Part shown: piece after piece, positions 26,861 through 35,017 of the stretch | How positions within the stretch are numbered: the stretch's first letter is position 1 | Layout: each line of letters starts with the position of its first letter | DNA from: an uncultured bacterium | GTDB lineage: Bacteria; Cyanobacteriota; Vampirovibrionia; Gastranaerophilales; Gastranaerophilaceae | Direction of reading: 5' to 3' | Assembly (NCBI GenBank): GCA_902475545.1 | Contig: CABRZP010000002.1 | Location: 62,001-126,000 of the forward strand | DNA: 64,000 nt | The notes under the pieces: generated by a model | Told to the model about the DNA's origin: nothing | Databases searched by the model: none | Seen by the model: only the letters and a program-made list of their open reading frames with translations | Made by a program: the position numbers and the translations under genes

Positions 26861-28819
26861 ATGAAAGTATCTGGCATCGGGATTAATAATACTGTAAATT
26901 TGTCATTTGAACGCAGATTAACAGATAAAGAACAATATGATTATAGGTATAATGCTATTCAGCCTGCGTTTGATTATCTTGGAACAGAAGAAGTTTCAAT
27001 GATTTTACATGGAACCTGTTTTCCTGAGTCAGAAAATGATATTGGTGTAGGGTCACCTTACGGAAGGGCTGCAGCTAAATTATTGCCGTTTGAAATATTA
27101 CATGGTTTTAATTCAAACCAGCTTGGACCTGTAGGGGTTATTCGAGATGCTCAGAGTATCTCACCTTATAAATCTACTATTGAAACTAAGAATTATTTAT
27201 TTTTGGATTTTAACGAGTTAACAACTCCTGAATATGCAAATATTTTGTCAGAAGAAGATTTAGAGTTTGCATCTCAAAAAACATATTCAAACGGGAAAAA
27301 TTATTCTTATTCAACTTTTGCTGATGCTTTTGCAAATTATCAGTACTGTATAAAGATAGCAAATGATAATTTTAAACAAAAGATAAAAGAAGGTGAGCCG
27401 GATGCTATTGCATTGAATAAGGAATTTACTGCTTTCAAAAAAGAAAAAGGGAATATTCTTAAGACCGAAGCTTTATTTGATATTCTGTCAAAAATGTATG
27501 GAACTAAAGAGTTTGCAAAATGGGATGATTTAGATAGAAATTTAATTACACGTCTGAGAGAAAAAGATCCGATAGCGATTGAGCGATATCAAAAAATTGT
27601 TACTCGTTCTAAAGATGATTTTGAAACATATCTGTTGGGACAATTTCTTGTTAATAAACAAGTTAAAGATAATACTGAATTGAGAAAAAATCTTAATTTT
27701 AAATACATCAGTGATTTACTGGTTGGGTTTTCAGCTTCTGATGAATGGGCAAATCAGGATTTATTTTTGAAGGATTATCGTATGGGCTGTCCGCATGGTG
27801 GCAAATATGGCCCTCAATTGTGGGATATTCCGGTTCTTGACCCTAATAAATTATTTGTTGGAGAACATGATTTAGGGCCTGCCGGAAAATACTTAAAACA
27901 AAAATTGGAAGCATGTTTAAATGACTTTGATAATACACGTATTGACCATGCTTTGGGATTAATTGATCCTTATATATATGATAAAAATTCTGTTGAAATT
28001 GTGAATGAGAAAGTTAATAAGGATAAATTTAAAGGCAATAATATTTCTAATATGCCGGAAGTTGATCCTTATGGAAGTTTTAAACAAGTATTAAACAGAA
28101 TTATTATTCCAACATTAGAAGAACACGGTATTAATAAAAATTATCCTGTTTGGGAGGATTTATGTGCAACAACTCCGGTATTTAATGATATATATCATGC
28201 TAAGAATAACCTTCCGGGGATAACACAATTGGAATGGATGCGGGCTGAAGAAAGTCAGGACGAACATGATTGGGGACTTGTAGGGTCGCATGATTCTGAT
28301 CCTGCTCTTAAAATGATTAAAAAAGATTGGGTTCGTAATGGTGATTCTTGGAATATATTCTATCTTGCAGGTTTTTTAAATTCAAATCCAAAACGGGCAC
28401 AGTATAGAGATTCCTTCTGTAAAAATATTGCAGATAATGATTCCGAAAGAGTTAAAGCAAAATTTGCAGAGTTATTTTTAACCTGTAAGAAAATACAGAT
28501 TTCATTTGCCGACTTTTTTGGAATTGACAAAACTTATAATAAAGGCGGAGAAGAAAATAATATGAACTGGAAACTTCGATTAAATAAGGATTATGAGGAT
28601 TCTTATTATAAAAACCTTGCAAGTGAACATCCAACAGCAATAAATTTACCTGAAGTTTTGAAGATTGCAGTTCAAGCAAAGTCTGATATGAATGTAGTTA
28701 GTAAAGCACATAAGTTAAAACTTAGTGATAATGATATTCCTGCAAATAATGATGAAAATGTTCAGCAAATTCTTGATAAGCTGGATAAGTACGAAAAAAT
28801 ATTGAAAGAACCTGAATAA
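26861..28819 (+). CDS. Divergent 4-alpha-glucanotransferase (GH77, MalQ-like)
   Basis: From the ATG at 26861 (TAAGGA upstream) the product has 652 residues, longer than most MalQ proteins. The three GH77 catalytic segments appear in the right order: TRIDHALGL near 363 (nucleophile Asp), WEDLCATTPVF near 432 (acid/base Glu) and VGSHDSDPA near 476 (stabilising Asp). The LPGITQLEW segment after the second site also matches the family. The enzyme moves glucan segments between chains and links to glycogen metabolism (glgA at 57814). The N-terminal 200 residues and the C-terminal 150 are unlike standard MalQ. Activity is therefore likely but not certain. Confidence 0.75.
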   Translation: MKVSGIGINNTVNLSFERRLTDKEQYDYRYNAIQPAFDYLGTEEVSMILHGTCFPESENDIGVGSPYGRAAAKLLPFEILHGFNSNQLGPVGVIRDAQSISPYKSTIETKNYLFLDFNELTTPEYANILSEEDLEFASQKTYSNGKNYSYSTFADAFANYQYCIKIANDNFKQKIKEGEPDAIALNKEFTAFKKEKGNILKTEALFDILSKMYGTKEFAKWDDLDRNLITRLREKDPIAIERYQKIVTRSKDDFETYLLGQFLVNKQVKDNTELRKNLNFKYISDLLVGFSASDEWANQDLFLKDYRMGCPHGGKYGPQLWDIPVLDPNKLFVGEHDLGPAGKYLKQKLEACLNDFDNTRIDHALGLIDPYIYDKNSVEIVNEKVNKDKFKGNNISNMPEVDPYGSFKQVLNRIIIPTLEEHGINKNYPVWEDLCATTPVFNDIYHAKNNLPGITQLEWMRAEESQDEHDWGLVGSHDSDPALKMIKKDWVRNGDSWNIFYLAGFLNSNPKRAQYRDSFCKNIADNDSERVKAKFAELFLTCKKIQISFADFFGIDKTYNKGGEENNMNWKLRLNKDYEDSYYKNLASEHPTAINLPEVLKIAVQAKSDMNVVSKAHKLKLSDNDIPANNDENVQQILDKLDKYEKILKEPE

Positions 28820-28821
28820 AT

Positions 28822-29643
28822 TTAATAAGTTATTGTTTGAATTATTTTATCAGCATAAAGTGTATCGTTTAATGGTAATGCCATTGTGTTATTTAGATAT
28901 GAGTGTTCAATAAAATTCTTCGGAATAGGTTTCCAAAGTCTTAAGATCGTTAAATTGTGAATATCAATTTTGCGGTTCGGACAAAACGGATAGCAGTATG
29001 GAACATTGTTATTTGAAAGTTTGAGAGATATTTTGTTGTATTGATTAAATACTTTTGAGTATTTGTTAAATGTTTTAATTCTTTGTTCTCTATCTTTTTC
29101 AAAATTTATTTTGCATAGTTCAGAGGTTACATTTGATGCTATGTGTTTGATATTCTTTTCTTGGTTTAAGAGTAATTCATTTTTGATAAATTCATTAATG
29201 TTTTGGTGAAATAATACGGGATTAAGTTGTAGGTTATCTGTTGGGATATTTTCGTTAAGTAATTTTTCAGTATATAAATATGCTCCGTTCTGTACATCAA
29301 AGAATTTTCTTAAGGAGTTAAAACTGCTTAATCCTATGGGGTCTGAATAAAAACTGTGTGTATTATCAATGATTAAATTTTTGTATTTTTCAGCTAAGAG
29401 TTTGCAATTATTGGTACATAATCCGAAGTAATTTATATAAACTATATAAGCATTAGTTTTAAATTCTTCAACCGGCATAAAGTTTGAATCTATGTGGTAA
29501 AATTTGATTTTACATTTTTCTTCTCTTGCAGCTGTCCACAGTGTTTGACAAGAATAATACGGGATAAATATTTCTTTTATCCCGTATGCTTTTATTATGT
29601 ATTTCAAACAATTTCGTGCAAGATTTAATTTTACAAGATGCAT
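28822..29643 (-). CDS. DegT/aminotransferase-like PLP fold protein, truncated or divergent
   Basis: The product has 273 residues, shorter than the roughly 370 of the DegT/DnrJ/EryC1 family. The segment IFIPYYSCQTLWTAAREEK matches the start of the PLP domain. LIIDNTHSFYSDPIGLSSFN resembles the PLP-contacting Asp region, and SLRKFFDVQNGAYLYT sits where the catalytic-lysine strand should be (the RK pair offers a lysine). The usual C-terminal domain is shortened. Members transaminate sugars for surface polysaccharides. Its start overlaps the upstream peptidase gene's stop (TAATG), implying coupled translation. Confidence 0.6.
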   Translation of the reverse strand: MHLVKLNLARNCLKYIIKAYGIKEIFIPYYSCQTLWTAAREEKCKIKFYHIDSNFMPVEEFKTNAYIVYINYFGLCTNNCKLLAEKYKNLIIDNTHSFYSDPIGLSSFNSLRKFFDVQNGAYLYTEKLLNENIPTDNLQLNPVLFHQNINEFIKNELLLNQEKNIKHIASNVTSELCKINFEKDREQRIKTFNKYSKVFNQYNKISLKLSNNNVPYCYPFCPNRKIDIHNLTILRLWKPIPKNFIEHSYLNNTMALPLNDTLYADKIIQTITY

Positions 29644-30806
29644 TATTTGTTATATGCCTCAAATAATTCTTTTAGCAGTTCTTGACCTTTAATCATAGTT
29701 TTGTAATCAACGTATTCTTTAGCTGAATGCATATTGCATACAGTTGCTAATCCTAAAAGATATGGTGAGAATTTTTCACCTTTTGCATTGTGTTTGTTTG
29801 CATAAATATGTGTTTCTGCACCGGCATGGAATGAAGAAATTTCAGGTTCTATACCGATTTTTTTTGCAACTGTTTCAAATAATATCGGTAAATATTCATC
29901 TTCATTTTTTTCAAACATAGGCATTTTTTCAGTGAATGTAATTTGAGCTTCAGCTATGTTTTTATAATCTTCATTAAATGCATCTACAATTTCTTGCATC
30001 AATTTAATAAGTTCATTTTCTTTAGCTTTGTTGGAACTTCTTATTGAATATGTTGCATGTGCATCGGTGTTAATAATATTAGTAACATTTACGTCTCCGG
30101 CAGATATTCCGCCAATATTACAAGACGTAATGACCTGTCCGTTTTCAGAATGAAATACGCCCTGAGGTAAATCTGAAACTAAATCTGCAATAAGTTTTGC
30201 CGCGTTTTCTCTGGTAGAATCCCCTATATCGTTTCCGGAATGCCCGCCTTTAAATGCTTTAACTTTCAAATCTACCATTACGTAACTTGCACCTGATGTC
30301 AGGCATTGTCCTAATGCATCACTGTCTAAAACAAGAACATATTTAGAATTTATTTTAGAAAAGTCAGTATTTTTAATTCCTGTCATCCCGTTTTCTTCAT
30401 CTCTTGTGAAATGAATTTCTAATCCGCCATGTTTAAAATCTGTTCTTTTAACAAGTTCTTTTGCAAAATATAATGCATTTGCAACACCTGCTTTGTCATC
30501 TGCACCAAGTGTTCTTCCTTGTGCTTTTATTAAGTCTCCGTCAAGAAATGTTATAACCGGAGAATTATCACCAATAACGTCCATGTGGGCAGAAAGTAAT
30601 ACCGGTTCTTTTGTCTCATCTGTTGCCGGAACTCTTATGTATATGTTTTGATAATCATCAAGTTCATATTCTAATTTATTGTTTTCACAATATTCGCAAA
30701 TCCATTTAATAACTTTTTCTTCATCACAGGATGGAGAAGGTATTTCAGCTAATGAGCAAAATAAATTTACTAGTTCATTACTCTTTTTTAATTCTGTTAA
30801 ATCCAT
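29643..30806 (-). CDS. M20-family peptidase, PepT-like
   Basis: The product has 387 residues. Metal-ligand motifs of the M20 family appear in order: SAHMDVIGD near 79 (His, Asp), TLGADDKAGVANAL near 116 (Asp), HFTRDEENGMTG near 147 (Glu-Glu pair) and the C-terminal HAGAETHIYANKH near 338 with a His ligand. It looks like the PepT-like tri/dipeptidases that trim peptides in the cytosol with two zinc ions. TTGGAGAAA precedes the ATG. It forms a coupled pair with the PLP-like gene, suggesting a shared pathway not evident from sequence. Confidence 0.85.
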   Translation of the reverse strand: MDLTELKKSNELVNLFCSLAEIPSPSCDEEKVIKWICEYCENNKLEYELDDYQNIYIRVPATDETKEPVLLSAHMDVIGDNSPVITFLDGDLIKAQGRTLGADDKAGVANALYFAKELVKRTDFKHGGLEIHFTRDEENGMTGIKNTDFSKINSKYVLVLDSDALGQCLTSGASYVMVDLKVKAFKGGHSGNDIGDSTRENAAKLIADLVSDLPQGVFHSENGQVITSCNIGGISAGDVNVTNIINTDAHATYSIRSSNKAKENELIKLMQEIVDAFNEDYKNIAEAQITFTEKMPMFEKNEDEYLPILFETVAKKIGIEPEISSFHAGAETHIYANKHNAKGEKFSPYLLGLATVCNMHSAKEYVDYKTMIKGQELLKELFEAYNK

Positions 30807-30895
30807 AATTTTTCTCCAATATGTTTAATATAATTAATATGATACATTATTTTTGTTTTATATTCAATTTGTTGCAATTTATAAAAAGTTTGACC

Positions 30896-30924
30896 TTGAG
30901 GGAAGTTCAAAAATATGTTATAAT
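30896..30924 (+). promoter_or_regulatory. Promoter for the pilin-like gene
   Basis: TTGAGG (30896-30901) and TATAAT (30919-30924) lie 17 bases apart, and a TG one base before the -10 box makes it an extended -10 promoter. Confidence 0.65.
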
Positions 30925-30956
30925 AATAAAAAATACATAGAGGAAATTTTATTATT

Positions 30957-31679
30957 ATGGTTAAAAAAATATGGGGTTTCACGCTAAGTGAAATATTAAT
31001 TGCATTAGGCGTAATTGGAGTTGTCGCCGTGCTTGTCCTGCCTCAGATTGTAGTTGGGCAAAAAGCGGCTCAGTCAAAAGCTCAATTTAATACAGCATAT
31101 TCGCTTATGGCGAAGGCTCTTGCAGATATGGACGCTGATGATTTAGATACAAATCCTAGCAAGTATCCTACAAGAACTTTTTATCCTGTTTTTAAGACTT
31201 ATAACAGATATGTTGTAGATTGCGGTGGTTCAAATACCGGTGCTAATCGCGATTTATGTCCTTCAGCTTCAGATTATAAAAATGTTACAATGACTGGTGC
31301 TTCTGCACGTGATTTGCTTGATGACGGTGCGTTTGTATTGAATAATGGTATGATGGTTGCTATTGAAAATTGTAAAGGTTGTGCTTATGGTGCAGATCAT
31401 AATATTTGGCTTGTTGTTGATGTAAATGGCAAAGATAAGAGACCGAATGTACTTGGTTATGATTTATTTGTATTCCAGGTTCTTAAGGATGGAGAGGTCT
31501 TACCTCTCGGAGCTGCCGGAACTGATGCGATGTTTAGTGCAAATCCTGCAAATTATTGCTGTGACAGAAGGGTTAATCCTGGTTGCTCTGTTGCTAATTC
31601 CTCTTACAACGGATATACCTGTGCATTCTATGCATCAACGGATGATGAATATTTTAAAAAGTTATATCGTGGTCACTAA
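30957..31679 (+). CDS. Type IV pilin-like protein
   Basis: The product has 240 residues. The prepilin signal MVKKIWG is followed by FTLSEILIALGVIGVVAVLVL, with Glu5 and the Gly before the cleavage site both canonical. The C-terminal domain holds several cysteines (ENCKGCAYG, YCCDRR, GCSV, YTCAFY) that probably form disulfides, and a conserved-looking VDVNGKDKRPNVLGYDLFVF strand. The same C-terminal pattern is kept in the broken copy at 33309. AGAGGAAA precedes the ATG. A strong terminator follows. No pilus assembly genes lie nearby. Confidence 0.88.
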   Translation: MVKKIWGFTLSEILIALGVIGVVAVLVLPQIVVGQKAAQSKAQFNTAYSLMAKALADMDADDLDTNPSKYPTRTFYPVFKTYNRYVVDCGGSNTGANRDLCPSASDYKNVTMTGASARDLLDDGAFVLNNGMMVAIENCKGCAYGADHNIWLVVDVNGKDKRPNVLGYDLFVFQVLKDGEVLPLGAAGTDAMFSANPANYCCDRRVNPGCSVANSSYNGYTCAFYASTDDEYFKKLYRGH

Positions 31680-31695
31680 GATTTATAATTATTTA

Positions 31696-31727
31696 AAAAG
31701 AAGTTCCTATTATAGGAACTTCTTTTT
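31696..31727 (+). terminator. Rho-independent terminator
   Basis: The stem AAAAGAAGTTCCTA pairs with TAGGAACTTCTTTT around a short loop, followed by further T residues. Confidence 0.88.
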
Positions 31728-31758
31728 TGCTGTATAATTATTTTATCTGAGGGAAAAT

Positions 31759-32796
31759 ATGAAAGCAATTCAATATTACGGACCAAAAGACATAAGATTT
31801 GAAGAAGTTATGGTAAAACCTCCTGAATTTGGCGAGGTTGTTGTTAAAGTTATGTCTGCTCTTACATGTGGAACTGATGTAAAAACTTTTCGCAGAGGAC
31901 ATCCTGTTTTAATAAAAGAAGTTCCGTCAGGATTTGGACACGAATTTGCTGGCGTTATTGAGAAGGTTGGTGCCGGAGTTGATGGCTTTCGAGTCGGCGA
32001 CAGGGTTGTTGCGGCGAATTCTGCACCATGCGGAGAATGCTTTTACTGCAAAAGGCAGGAATATAATCTTTGTGAAAATTTAGATTTACTAAATGGTGCT
32101 TATGCTGAATATATAACTGTTCCTGCTCGTATTGTAAAGAAAAATATGCTTATTTTGCCTCCGGATTTGAGCTTTGATAAAGCTGCATTTTGTGAACCTC
32201 TTGCTAATGTTGTTCATGGTGCGGAACGCACCGGAATTAAAAAAGGTGATTGTGTTGGAATCATCGGGATTGGGCCTATAGGTTTGATGTTTGCAAGAGT
32301 TGCAAAGTTGATGGGTGCAAAGGTTATAGTTGCCGGACGTAATCCGATGAAGCTGAAGGCTGCTGAAGATTTTGCTCATGCTGATGAAATTGTTGATTTG
32401 AAAAAATATCCTAACGCAGTAAAAATATTTAAAGACTTTTCTGCAGAAGGTAAAGGTTTGGATGTTGCTATTGAATGTGTCGGACTTCCTGAAATTTGGG
32501 AACAGATTTTCGATTGTGTAAGACCAGGCGGGACTGTACACTTTTTTGGCGGTTGTAAATCAGGTTCTAAAGTTACATTCGATACAACAAGAATGCATTA
32601 CGGTGATATTAAGATGATGAGTGTATTTCATCATACTCCAAAATATTTTAGAAAGGCTTTAGAATATATTGATTCAGGAGAAATAGAGGTTGAAAAGTTG
32701 ATTACTGAAACTCTGCCTCTTGAAAAGGTTGAATATGCTATGGAGCAACATATTGCAGGTAAAGCGATAAAATTCCTTATTAAACCTTGGCAATAA
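31759..32796 (+). CDS. Zinc-dependent medium-chain dehydrogenase
   Basis: The product has 345 residues, the normal length. Catalytic zinc ligands are Cys37 (ALTCGTDVKTF) and His61-Glu62 (GHEFAGVIEKVG). Structural cysteines CGECFYCKRQEYNLC lie near 94-108, and the NAD site IIGIGPIGLMFA near 170. The closing segment (VRPGGTVHFFGGCKSG then MHYGDIKMMSVFHHTP) fits the polyol/threonine dehydrogenase branch. It has its own promoter region (TATAAT at 31733) and a GAGGG ribosome site. Substrate is unknown. It is the longest of the three MDR enzymes in the window. Confidence 0.87.
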   Translation: MKAIQYYGPKDIRFEEVMVKPPEFGEVVVKVMSALTCGTDVKTFRRGHPVLIKEVPSGFGHEFAGVIEKVGAGVDGFRVGDRVVAANSAPCGECFYCKRQEYNLCENLDLLNGAYAEYITVPARIVKKNMLILPPDLSFDKAAFCEPLANVVHGAERTGIKKGDCVGIIGIGPIGLMFARVAKLMGAKVIVAGRNPMKLKAAEDFAHADEIVDLKKYPNAVKIFKDFSAEGKGLDVAIECVGLPEIWEQIFDCVRPGGTVHFFGGCKSGSKVTFDTTRMHYGDIKMMSVFHHTPKYFRKALEYIDSGEIEVEKLITETLPLEKVEYAMEQHIAGKAIKFLIKPWQ

Positions 32797-32902
32797 AAGT
32801 ATATATTTGCTTTTGTTGCTTGCAATTTAATAATGTTCTTTATAGAATCAAAAAAAAGATAAATTCTGCAAAAAGAAAGTGTTGAAGGGGTAAAGGGATA
32901 TT

Positions 32903-33319
32903 ATGACAATTATTAATGATGTTTTCACTGTACATACAAAGGGAAATACCGATATTATAGATATTACCCCGCAAATAAGAAATGTAGTTTATAACCATGT
33001 TTTGCAAAATGCAGTTGTTTTTATATATGCTCAAGGTAGTACGGTTTCTGTTACAAATATAGAATTTGAGCCGGGGTTGTTGGTTGACTTACCGGAGGCA
33101 TTGGAAAAAATAGCACCTGTTGATAAAAAATATCATCATGATGAAATGTGGCATGACGGTAACGGATATGCCCATGTAAGAGCTTCAATTGTTGGGAATT
33201 CTACTCATGTTCCTTTGATTGACGGAGTTTTGCAATTGGGTCAATGGCAGCAGATTGTTCTGGTTGATTTTGATAATAAAGCCCGTGCAAGAAAAGTTAA
33301 TGTTCAAATTATTTACTAA
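32903..33319 (+). CDS. YjbQ family (UPF0047) protein
   Basis: The product has 138 residues, typical. Family motifs are IIDITPQIRNVV, YAQGSTVSVTNIEFEPGLL, and the histidine-rich HHDEMWHDGNGYAHVRASI followed by GVLQLGQWQQIVLVDFD. YjbQ proteins are compact homotrimers. Some have been linked to weak thiamine-phosphate synthase activity, and the true role is unsettled. The run of histidines and Glu near 75-90 is the proposed active site. AAAGGG precedes the ATG. It overlaps the broken pilin gene at its 3' end by 11 bases. Confidence 0.85.
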   Translation: MTIINDVFTVHTKGNTDIIDITPQIRNVVYNHVLQNAVVFIYAQGSTVSVTNIEFEPGLLVDLPEALEKIAPVDKKYHHDEMWHDGNGYAHVRASIVGNSTHVPLIDGVLQLGQWQQIVLVDFDNKARARKVNVQIIY

Positions 33320-33674
33320 GGTTTTTAAAATAATTTGAATCCTGCATAGCATAATAAGTACATGCAATTCCGTTAGAAGTGTTTGTATTTGTTTTGGAGC
33401 AATAAGAATCCTTATTTGTGTAATATGTTCCTGGTGCTCCCATAGGTAATAAATCAAAAGTTCCGCTGAATTCGCTTTGTTTTAATTGAAAAGTAAATAA
33501 ATCATATCCCCAGATATTAGGTTCTTGTTTCTTGCCGTTAATATCTATACTAAGAAGTAGATCTTCATGATTTTGGTCAAACATTATTAAAATTCCGTTC
33601 ATTAAATAGAATTGACCATCATCTAAATTGTTTGTTTGTATATGTTGTGATGTTTTGGAAAAATTTCTGTAATT
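33309..33674 (-). pseudogene. 5'-truncated pilin-like gene
   Basis: The frame is open from 33674 to the stop at 33309 and encodes NNLDDGQFYLMNG, DINGKKQEPNIWGYDLFTFQ and a Cys-containing C-terminus. This aligns with the C-terminal half of the pilin-like protein at 30957 (LLDDGAFVLNNG, DVNGKDKRPNVLGYDLFVFQ, CAFYASTDDEYFKKL versus CTYYAMQDSNYFKNL). The prepilin signal and first 100 or so residues are missing, and an in-frame stop lies at 33675. The break is next to the XRE regulator's promoter. An internal ATG at 33602 could still give a 97-residue peptide, but it would lack export signals. Confidence 0.75.
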
Positions 33675-33693
33675 TTAATCTTTATTTGTTATC

Positions 33694-33746
33694 TACGTAC
33701 AGTCAGTACGTATTATTTACAAAAATTTACGTATAAACTGTACGTA
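33694..33746 (+). promoter_or_regulatory. Two 19-base operator-like sites before the XRE gene
   Basis: Site 1 (33694-33712) is TACGTACAGTCAGTACGTA, a perfect dyad with seven-base arms. Site 2 (33728-33746), read on the minus strand, is TACGTACAGTTTATACGTA, matching site 1 at 16 of 19 positions. Centres are 34 bases apart. Site 2 covers a TATAAA -10-like box and reaches the first base of the start codon, as expected for autorepression. Confidence 0.7.
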
Positions 33747-33964
33747 TGAATGCTGATTTCTATAAGAATTTAGGGAAAAATATTAAAAAAAGAAGGAAAG
33801 AATTGGGTTTAACGCAGCAGGAACTTGCGGATAAATTAAATATTTCTTTAAACTTTATGGGAAAAATTGAAGTTGCATTTTCAAAACCTTCTCTGGATAC
33901 TCTTATAGAAATTGCAGATAAGCTTGATATTTCGGTTTCTGAATTGGTAAAATACCCAAATTAA
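33746..33964 (+). CDS. Small XRE-family repressor
   Basis: The product has 72 residues, essentially one HTH_3 domain (NIKKRRKELGLTQQELADKL, then NFMGKIEVAFSKPSLDTLIEIADKLDISVSELV). It probably binds DNA as a dimer and, from the two dyads overlapping its own start, represses itself. There is no ribosome site. A TATAAA box ending eight bases before the ATG suggests a leaderless message. Immediately downstream is a putative small RNA. It lies against a truncated pilin-like gene, so it may have arrived by insertion or deletion at this site. Confidence 0.85.
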   Translation: MNADFYKNLGKNIKKRRKELGLTQQELADKLNISLNFMGKIEVAFSKPSLDTLIEIADKLDISVSELVKYPN

Positions 33965-34057
33965 TTAAACTTCCGGCCTCTATTAAGTTTTGTAAAGTGT
34001 AAAATATACACTATTCCTGCATTTTCAGAGAATTAAAATAAATATTAAATCATAATA

Positions 34058-34086
34058 TTGACAGAATATTTTTGTTGTGCAATAAT
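34058..34086 (+). promoter_or_regulatory. Promoter of the candidate small RNA
   Basis: A perfect TTGACA (34058-34063), 17 bases, then AATAAT (34081-34086) with a TG extended -10 element. Confidence 0.65.
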
Positions 34087-34092
34087 AATTGT

Positions 34093-34231
34093 ATAAGATT
34101 TAAGTGTAGTCGAAACACTAAATATAAATAGTTCATTAACCCCAAAAACATATAAACTCCTAAATAATAAACACTAAAAGAGACCATTAGGATGCAGAAA
34201 ACGACCCACTCACTTGTGAGTGGTTTTTTTT
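34093..34231 (+). ncRNA. Candidate small non-coding RNA
   Basis: A consensus-like promoter is followed, about 140 bases later, by a rho-independent terminator, with no supported reading frame between. An ATG at 34191 after TTAGG opens a frame, but it runs straight through the terminator and into antisense sequence of the next gene, so coding is unlikely. Inside, AGTGT-AGTCGAA-ACACT can form a small hairpin, and a long A-rich, C-rich single-stranded stretch (34130-34190) could base-pair with targets. No known RNA family was recognised (not 6S, SRP RNA or tmRNA by eye). It fills most of the 281-base gap. Confidence 0.5.
34206..34231 (+). terminator. Rho-independent terminator of the candidate small RNA
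   Basis: The stem CCACTCA/TGAGTGG with a CTTG loop is followed by eight T residues. Confidence 0.9.
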
Positions 34232-34245
34232 ATGCAAATTATTTA

Positions 34246-34896
34246 TTATTGTTCCGGATTAGGTGTAACTTGAGGGGTATGTTCTTTAGATTGTGTAATT
34301 TCGTCTTCAGCAATGCCTGCATTTTGATATTGTTCTTCTATATTTTCTTCTTCTGAGGATGGTTGTTCTTCTTTTTTTGCATTATAGTCTTTCATAAATG
34401 ATTCCATTCTCTGTTCTCGTTCAGAATACAGGTTATCTGTTTTTTGGATATCATCAAGTATGTTTTTTAATTCGGTTTTGTAGTTTTCAGTTTGTTTGCA
34501 AGTTTTGTAATTATCAAGCATTGTATATAAATTACGTATATTTCCGGTTGCAACACTTTTTCTGGTTTCTTCTGTTTGAACTCCGTTATATGTTAATTTA
34601 TATAGTGATATGGCATTATGTTGTGCGTAATCAAGGTAGACGCAGGCTGAATTTTTCATCAGCAAATTTTTATTTTTATTCAAAATTTGATTTAAATAAT
34701 CTGATATTGACAAATATTTAAAATATTTATCAGAAGAGGACATCTGGTTATTGTTATCAAGTTCTTCAAAATCGATTTTATTTGCTAATGATTGTACTTC
34801 TTTATAAGTTGTAATTGAATAAGATAAAAGGAAAAGACCAATAACAAGAATACTTATTCCTAAAAATAATAAATTATTAGTGTTATTGCTGCTCAT
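34246..34896 (-). CDS. Membrane-anchored unknown protein
   Basis: The product has 216 residues, with AAGGGGGGAAAG before the ATG. A single N-terminal membrane helix (NLLFLGISILVIGLFLLSYS, about 7-26) is followed by a helical, charged domain with only two cysteines (NSACVYL, NYKTCKQ) and a disordered acidic, Glu/Pro-rich tail from about 170. Topology suggests the bulk lies outside the cytoplasm. No family was recognised. It is divergent from the four-cysteine pair at 35018. Confidence 0.65.
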   Translation of the reverse strand: MSSNNTNNLLFLGISILVIGLFLLSYSITTYKEVQSLANKIDFEELDNNNQMSSSDKYFKYLSISDYLNQILNKNKNLLMKNSACVYLDYAQHNAISLYKLTYNGVQTEETRKSVATGNIRNLYTMLDNYKTCKQTENYKTELKNILDDIQKTDNLYSEREQRMESFMKDYNAKKEEQPSSEEENIEEQYQNAGIAEDEITQSKEHTPQVTPNPEQ

Positions 34897-35017
34897 CTTT
34901 CCCCCCTTATAAATATTATACTTAATTATACACTAAATTTACAACTTTGTAAAAACCATCTAAATAGTTTATATTAAAACTTATGAAATTATGTATAATA
35001 ATTTTATAGGTGGAATT

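Noticed and set aside
34191..34330. Short protein starting at the ATG after TTAGG in the small-RNA interval
   Set aside because: The frame runs through a strong terminator and then antisense through another gene, so it cannot be a sensible coding unit.
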